Below, in pieces: positions 43,813 through 47,790 of a DNA stretch of 47,790 bases. The translations under genes and the position numbers were made by a program. This stretch comes from Gemmatimonadota bacterium (GTDB lineage Bacteria > Gemmatimonadota > Gemmatimonadetes > Longimicrobiales > Gaopeijiaceae), in contig PBFD01000003.1 of NCBI GenBank assembly GCA_002718595.1, positions 45,521-93,310 of the forward strand, written 5' to 3'. The stretch's first letter is position 1. Every line of letters begins with the position of its first letter. The notes beneath the pieces were generated by a model. It worked only from the letters and a program-made list of their open reading frames with translations. It was not told the DNA's origin and ran no database searches.

Positions 43813-45276
43813 ATGAATAATAGAAAAAGACACACATCTTTCCACCTAATACTGGCGACCTACGTTAGCCTGGCCTTTTCGCCCTCCCTAGTTCAAAGCC
43901 AATCGATAACTTCCTCGACTGATTTTGAAGAGAGCATTAATTCACTTTTTGCTTTCATATCACCTGGAGATCCAGGCTGTAGCTTAGGCATCATCGAACG
44001 TGGCAAACTCACATACTCGAAAAGCGCTGGATTGGCTAACCTTGATTGGGAGATACCTATTTCCACTAGTTCTATTTTTGACGTTGCTTCAGTGTCTAAG
44101 CAATTCACAGCTAGTGCCATTGCCCTTCTAGAGATAGACGGCCTCCTTAGTCTAGATGATGAAGTCAGGAAGTGGATTCCGGAATTCAAAGACTACGGTG
44201 CACCTATCACAATTAGACAACTTTTAAATCACACTTCAGGTATTAGAGATTACCTATCCCTAATGAATCTTGCCGGAACAGACTTCAATAATGTGTTTAC
44301 CGAGTTCGACGCAGTTGAACTTATAGTAAGACAAGAAGGGTTGAATTTCCCATCTGGAGACCAATTTTTATATTCCAATTCTGGTTACTTGTTAGCTGCA
44401 CACATAGTCAGAAGAATCACGGGGAAATCGTTACGCGCTTTCTTAGAAGAAAGAATTTTTGCACCACTGAACATGACCAAGACTCAGGTATGGGACGACA
44501 GCCAGGAAATTGTTAGTAAGCGGGCCACTGGATATAGCCTTGCGAATGACGACTGGCAGATTGATCACTTATTGAACTTCCAGATGGGAGGTGACGGCCA
44601 GATACTGACATCCATTGATGAACTAGTCAAATGGGACAATAATTTTTACCAACCAGTAGTGGGAGGAAACTCACTGCTTCAGAAGTTACATGATCGTGGT
44701 GTGTTAAATAACGGAGACGTTATCGATTATGCCCTCGGCCTGACGGTAGATGAATACAGGGGGCTAAAACGAGTAATGCACACTGGGTCTTGGGGAGGAT
44801 TCAGAGCTAACATCACACGTTATCCAGATGAACACACTAGCTTCATCCTACTCTGCAATCGCTTTGATGGAACTCAAGAACTTCGAATCACAGATGTCGC
44901 CGATCTTGTTCTCGTCGACAAATTCACAGAGCAGAACGTAACAGGCGTGAACCTGCGTTCAGATGGATCCCCAGTGAACCAACCAGACCAGCAACTGGCT
45001 CCAGTTTCATCTGAAACACCTGACTCTCAGCTGGCTACACTAAAAAACTATACTGGTGAATACTGGAGTTCCGAACTTGGGGTATCCTTCCACATCAACC
45101 TAGAAGCAGAGCAACTAAAGATAATGAGGCCCAATGGTAGCGTCACCAATCTCGAGTATGTTAAGAACAAGCAATACACTGGCGATGGCTTGGTCGTCTA
45201 CTTTGAAAGTTCTAGTCGAATGAAAATTGATACCGGTCGCGTTCTGGGAATCACATTCATTAAAGAAGGTGTTTAG
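43813..45276 (+). CDS. Secreted serine hydrolase (class C beta-lactamase family) with C-terminal beta domain
   Basis: This exported enzyme has 487 residues. The signal peptide spans about residues 1-30 (LILATYVSLAFSPSLVQSQ) with no lipobox, so it is probably soluble and periplasmic or secreted. Catalytic motifs are S93-V-S-K96, Y187-S-N189 and H323-T-G325. A beta-rich C-terminal domain starts at YTGEYWSSELGVSF near residue 413. It is a paralogue of the 36313 product with equal length. No good ribosome site precedes the ATG. It is divergent from the Asp-box gene and overlaps the stop of the convergent lipoprotein gene by 4 nt. The substrate is unknown (peptide, ester or amide). Confidence 0.9.
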   Translation: MNNRKRHTSFHLILATYVSLAFSPSLVQSQSITSSTDFEESINSLFAFISPGDPGCSLGIIERGKLTYSKSAGLANLDWEIPISTSSIFDVASVSKQFTASAIALLEIDGLLSLDDEVRKWIPEFKDYGAPITIRQLLNHTSGIRDYLSLMNLAGTDFNNVFTEFDAVELIVRQEGLNFPSGDQFLYSNSGYLLAAHIVRRITGKSLRAFLEERIFAPLNMTKTQVWDDSQEIVSKRATGYSLANDDWQIDHLLNFQMGGDGQILTSIDELVKWDNNFYQPVVGGNSLLQKLHDRGVLNNGDVIDYALGLTVDEYRGLKRVMHTGSWGGFRANITRYPDEHTSFILLCNRFDGTQELRITDVADLVLVDKFTEQNVTGVNLRSDGSPVNQPDQQLAPVSSETPDSQLATLKNYTGEYWSSELGVSFHINLEAEQLKIMRPNGSVTNLEYVKNKQYTGDGLVVYFESSSRMKIDTGRVLGITFIKEGV

Positions 45277-45746
45277 TTTATGCGCCTATAAATGGCACGA
45301 CTAACCCTTCTCTCACCGTCAGGGCCTGTACGGATGTATTCGTTGTCGATGACGTTACCATCATCTGAAAGGACGTTCATAATCACCTGGGTGACTTCCC
45401 CGTTACGCATATTGGAAATCTTATTAGTCTTATCATCGACTATCTCAACAGCAGTCTTACTGTTTTCTTGGCCCTCTACATCTCGGAATTCGCCATCAAA
45501 AAGAGTCACATATCCCCATTTTGATTCTCTCCCTTCCGAGTTAGTTGCCTCAACGGTTATCCTCATGCCACCATCACCATAGGGCTCATAGGTCATAATA
45601 TTTATCGCTGGAGGCGGTGCGTCTGAGTCCATCTGCCATACTCCAAATCTTGGGTTCTGCATGTCCATTTCTGGCTCTCCAGATGAACAGCCCACTAGAA
45701 TTAATAAGATACAAGACAGAGCTTTTAACGAGGTCGAACTATTCAT
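45273..45746 (-). CDS. Small lipoprotein of unknown function
   Basis: The protein has 157 residues. After LSCILLILVGC there is a clear lipobox with Cys20, so it is a predicted lipoprotein. The mature part is beta-rich and polar, with FGVWQMDSDAPPP, GGMRITVEATNSEGRESKWGY and a C-terminal RAIYRRIN. I do not recognise a named domain; it resembles small secreted proteins that report a weighted or scored property in these phyla, but no function can be assigned. It shares its stop region with the convergent hydrolase and lies 24 nt downstream of the PLP decarboxylase gene, so it may be third in the racemase-decarboxylase transcript. Confidence 0.75.
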   Translation of the reverse strand: MNSSTSLKALSCILLILVGCSSGEPEMDMQNPRFGVWQMDSDAPPPAINIMTYEPYGDGGMRITVEATNSEGRESKWGYVTLFDGEFRDVEGQENSKTAVEIVDDKTNKISNMRNGEVTQVIMNVLSDDGNVIDNEYIRTGPDGERRVSRAIYRRIN

Positions 45747-45770
45747 TTGCGCACTCCTCTAATGTGATTC

Positions 45771-47144
45771 TCAATTTTTGACGAATTTTTTGGCCATTTC
45801 CTTGATTGAAAGTATGGTCGATTTCAAAGCCCGTACAGTAACCTCTGGAGATACGGAGACTAATCGCAATACTTTTTTTCCCTTTATAGTAGCAATGGAG
45901 ATAGCTCTCTTGCCTTCCAGGTTGGTCCTTTTGTACACGTACTCTTGTAGGCTACACAAATCTTGTTTGTCAATTTCAACCGGCTGTACCCTAAAACAGA
46001 TGACTCCAGTATCCGGCTCATTCATGATCTCTATCTCAGCGTCATCTATCAAAAACTCAGCTAGATCATTCACCGCATTGATACTGCTCCGTAATCTTTG
46101 TCTCAACCCATGAAGTCCTTGGGTCTTTATAGACGTGACCAATGGAAGGGCTGAAAATGGCCTCGTAGATGGAGGTGATTTGAGTCCTGGATTGGGCATT
46201 TCTTCTTCTTTTCTATTGAAATAATTGGAATAAACATTAACCCTCTCAAAATTTGTCCCATCATTCAAAAATAACAGAGATGATGGTATTGGAATTCCCA
46301 ATTGTTTGTGTGGATCCCACACTATGGAATCGACCATCTCTAAGCCCCTAAAAAGATGTTCTTTTTCTGGAAGTAGACTATACGCTAGCCCATAGGCTCC
46401 ATCAGCATGGAGCCACACTCCTTTCTCGGAACACATTTTAGATATTCCTGGCAGCCCATCCACCGATCCAGTTATCGTAGATCCCAATGTTACGACTACG
46501 CATACTATCTCATGTTCCGAAGCGTGGCCTTCCAGGACTTTCATCACCTCTGCTGGATTTATCCTCAAATTCTCGTCCAGGCCTATTTTCAATAACGCAT
46601 TTTCTCCTAGCCCTAGAAATCGAGTGGCATGCAGGACCGAAAAATGAACATCCTCAGCTACTACTATTTTCAGGTTTTGGGGGTTTACAAATCCAGACAT
46701 CCCCTCCTTAGAATAGTCGAATCCCATTTTTTCAGCGTGTCTATGTAGTGCGAGATATAAAGCTTGCTGATTTCCATATGTCCCAGAATACATAAATGTA
46801 GCTTCTGATTTTTCACTGAGTTCGAAAAGTTCGCATAGCTTTTCGCAGCAAAGCTCTTCTAGTACTGCCCCTCCTGGAGAAACTTGCCAATTTGTAACGC
46901 CCTGATTGACATGAAGAGCTAGCTCTGCCCCTATCAAAGCACCTTCTTCTGGAAATGCATTAAACATGGACTGAAACTCTGGACTACCGTAATTGAGTAA
47001 ATGCGGGACTAGTGTAGTTTTTAGCTGGCTTGATAGATCTGTCGAATCCATTCCCTCGTACTCAAATTCCACGAGGCCTTTCAAATCTGATCGAACCTGA
47101 GCCAAAGAGGCGCCCGAGTAGATTGCTCTAGACATGACCACCAT
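45771..47144 (-). CDS. Group II PLP-dependent amino acid decarboxylase family protein
   Basis: This cytosolic PLP enzyme of 457 residues is related to glutamate, tyrosine and aromatic-L-amino-acid decarboxylases. Motifs are YSGTYGNQQAL near residue 119 (cofactor phosphate region), VVTLGSTITGSVDG, HADGAYG (246-252) with the PLP-ring Asp248, and Lys280 in DSIVWDPHKQLG as the Schiff-base lysine. The C-terminal domain is short, as in bacterial members. The start is uncertain: ATG at 47144 or 47135, both overlapping the upstream racemase gene (17 or 8 nt), which implies translational coupling. The substrate cannot be read from sequence; a decarboxylase, aldolase or decarboxylating deaminase activity is possible. 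Confidence 0.88.
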   Translation of the reverse strand: MVVMSRAIYSGASLAQVRSDLKGLVEFEYEGMDSTDLSSQLKTTLVPHLLNYGSPEFQSMFNAFPEEGALIGAELALHVNQGVTNWQVSPGGAVLEELCCEKLCELFELSEKSEATFMYSGTYGNQQALYLALHRHAEKMGFDYSKEGMSGFVNPQNLKIVVAEDVHFSVLHATRFLGLGENALLKIGLDENLRINPAEVMKVLEGHASEHEIVCVVVTLGSTITGSVDGLPGISKMCSEKGVWLHADGAYGLAYSLLPEKEHLFRGLEMVDSIVWDPHKQLGIPIPSSLLFLNDGTNFERVNVYSNYFNRKEEEMPNPGLKSPPSTRPFSALPLVTSIKTQGLHGLRQRLRSSINAVNDLAEFLIDDAEIEIMNEPDTGVICFRVQPVEIDKQDLCSLQEYVYKRTNLEGKRAISIATIKGKKVLRLVSVSPEVTVRALKSTILSIKEMAKKFVKN

Positions 47145-47790
47145 ATCTTCTGACTTTGCTAATAAATAAGGCCTGATTAATGAATCCCAAAAGGGTGCTC
47201 AACCCAGAAGCAATCCCATCTACTACCGGTAACCCCAGTCGCCCCTGAAGCTCGAAACTGGTCCCCACCAAGTCTGCACATCCAAGCACTATGACTTCCG
47301 CTCCATCCTCATCGATCGCATCCCTGGATACTCGCTCACATAAATCCAATTTATCTACCACTCCAGTCACCGAATCTAGAGGGCGCACGGAAGTGAGTTG
47401 TTTTCCGAGGTTATACTTTCTGGCCAAGGCTTCCTTATTGGGAATAGAGCCAGTTGTAGCGGATATCACAGTGAATCTATCGCCCAGAAGACAGGCGGAG
47501 TGCATAGAGGATTCGCCAATCCCAACTACTGGTTTGTGGCTAACCTCTTTCATGAGATCTAGATTAGGATCAGAATGACAAGCTACCAAAAAACCGTCAT
47601 AATGTTTCTGATTTTTCTGGATTAAACGGGTCATCCCTGGCGCAGCTTGCGCCTCATCCTGATATGTTTCTATAAACTTAGGGGCATCTTCAATCTTTGT
47701 AGTTACTACTTTGGCTTCATTCTCAGCATATAACGTTGCAAAATCCTGTATGTCCCTAGTCATCTCTTCAGAACTATTCGGGTTTATAAT
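47128..47790 (-). CDS. Asp/Glu/hydantoin racemase family protein, N-terminus outside window
   Basis: The frame remains open to the right edge, and the residues before the first in-window ATG read IINPNSSEEM. This is the family's opening INPN(T/S) motif, so the true start lies a few codons beyond 47790. In the visible 220 residues both catalytic cysteines are present: Cys71 in ACHSDPNLD and Cys171 in LGCADLVG. They match hydantoin/allantoin racemases best; aspartate or glutamate racemase, maleate isomerase and arylmalonate decarboxylase are relatives. The gene overlaps the downstream PLP decarboxylase gene, suggesting the two enzymes act on one substrate. Confidence 0.88.
   Translation of the reverse strand: MINPNSSEEMTRDIQDFATLYAENEAKVVTTKIEDAPKFIETYQDEAQAAPGMTRLIQKNQKHYDGFLVACHSDPNLDLMKEVSHKPVVGIGESSMHSACLLGDRFTVISATTGSIPNKEALARKYNLGKQLTSVRPLDSVTGVVDKLDLCERVSRDAIDEDGAEVIVLGCADLVGTSFELQGRLGLPVVDGIASGLSTLLGFINQALFISKVRRYGGHV

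Noticed and set aside
1-47790. tRNA, rRNA, CRISPR arrays, insertion sequences or prophage
   Set aside because: No cloverleaf-like sequence, direct-repeat array, transposase, integrase or phage structural gene was recognised on either strand; intergenic gaps are all short.

Overview
The window reads as chromosomal DNA of a Gram-negative bacterium, roughly 45% GC by eye. The best fit is a member or relative of the Gemmatimonadota within the FCB superphylum. This rests on gene content: a large secreted Asp-box propeller protein, several secreted or lipoprotein serine hydrolases, a DUF305 plus LVIVD-repeat pair, a UPF0182 protein, and a 14-gene nuo operon with a short NuoG. The taxonomic call is inference. 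No rRNA, tRNA, CRISPR array, transposase, integrase or phage gene was seen.

Left part (1-26492). Every gene is on the minus strand and housekeeping in nature. In order of transcription (right to left): nuoA to nuoN, a complete 14-subunit respiratory complex I operon with mostly overlapping or touching genes; a phosphomannomutase/phosphoglucomutase overlapping by 4 nt a 921-residue UPF0182 membrane protein; sucC-sucD (succinyl-CoA synthetase); ndk; and the lipid synthesis cluster DUF177 (YceD-like)-rpmF-plsX-fabH-fabD-fabG-acpP-fabF, with fabF running off the left edge. NADH oxidation, the TCA-cycle substrate-level phosphorylation step, nucleotide balancing and fatty-acid elongation therefore sit in one co-oriented block.

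Middle (26493-33050). A 216-nt divergent region separates nuoA from dcd (dCTP deaminase). Then come a YheT-type alpha/beta hydrolase, a small conserved protein of unknown function, an AI-2E family membrane protein, and divergently from it a DUF305 lipoprotein followed by a secreted LVIVD-repeat beta-propeller protein. A strong intrinsic terminator at 32998-33050 closes this unit.

Right part (33049-47790). This is an accessory-looking, strand-alternating region dominated by exported enzymes. It holds four serine hydrolases of the class C beta-lactamase/D-peptidase fold (33049, 36313, 39013, 43813), a trans-sulfuration-type PLP enzyme, a small membrane protein, a dicarboxylate/amino-acid:cation symporter, a 1070-residue Asp-box propeller protein, a small lipoprotein, and an overlapping pair of a group II PLP decarboxylase and an Asp/Glu/hydantoin-type racemase that runs off the right edge. 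One reading is acquisition of extracellular peptides or amino-acid derivatives: secreted hydrolases release amino acids, the symporter imports them, and the racemase and PLP enzymes convert them. The genes are not one operon, so this link is a hypothesis.

All gaps between genes are shorter than 300 nt. The informative ones (divergent regions with dyads, terminator-like hairpins, candidate promoters) are listed as separate features.
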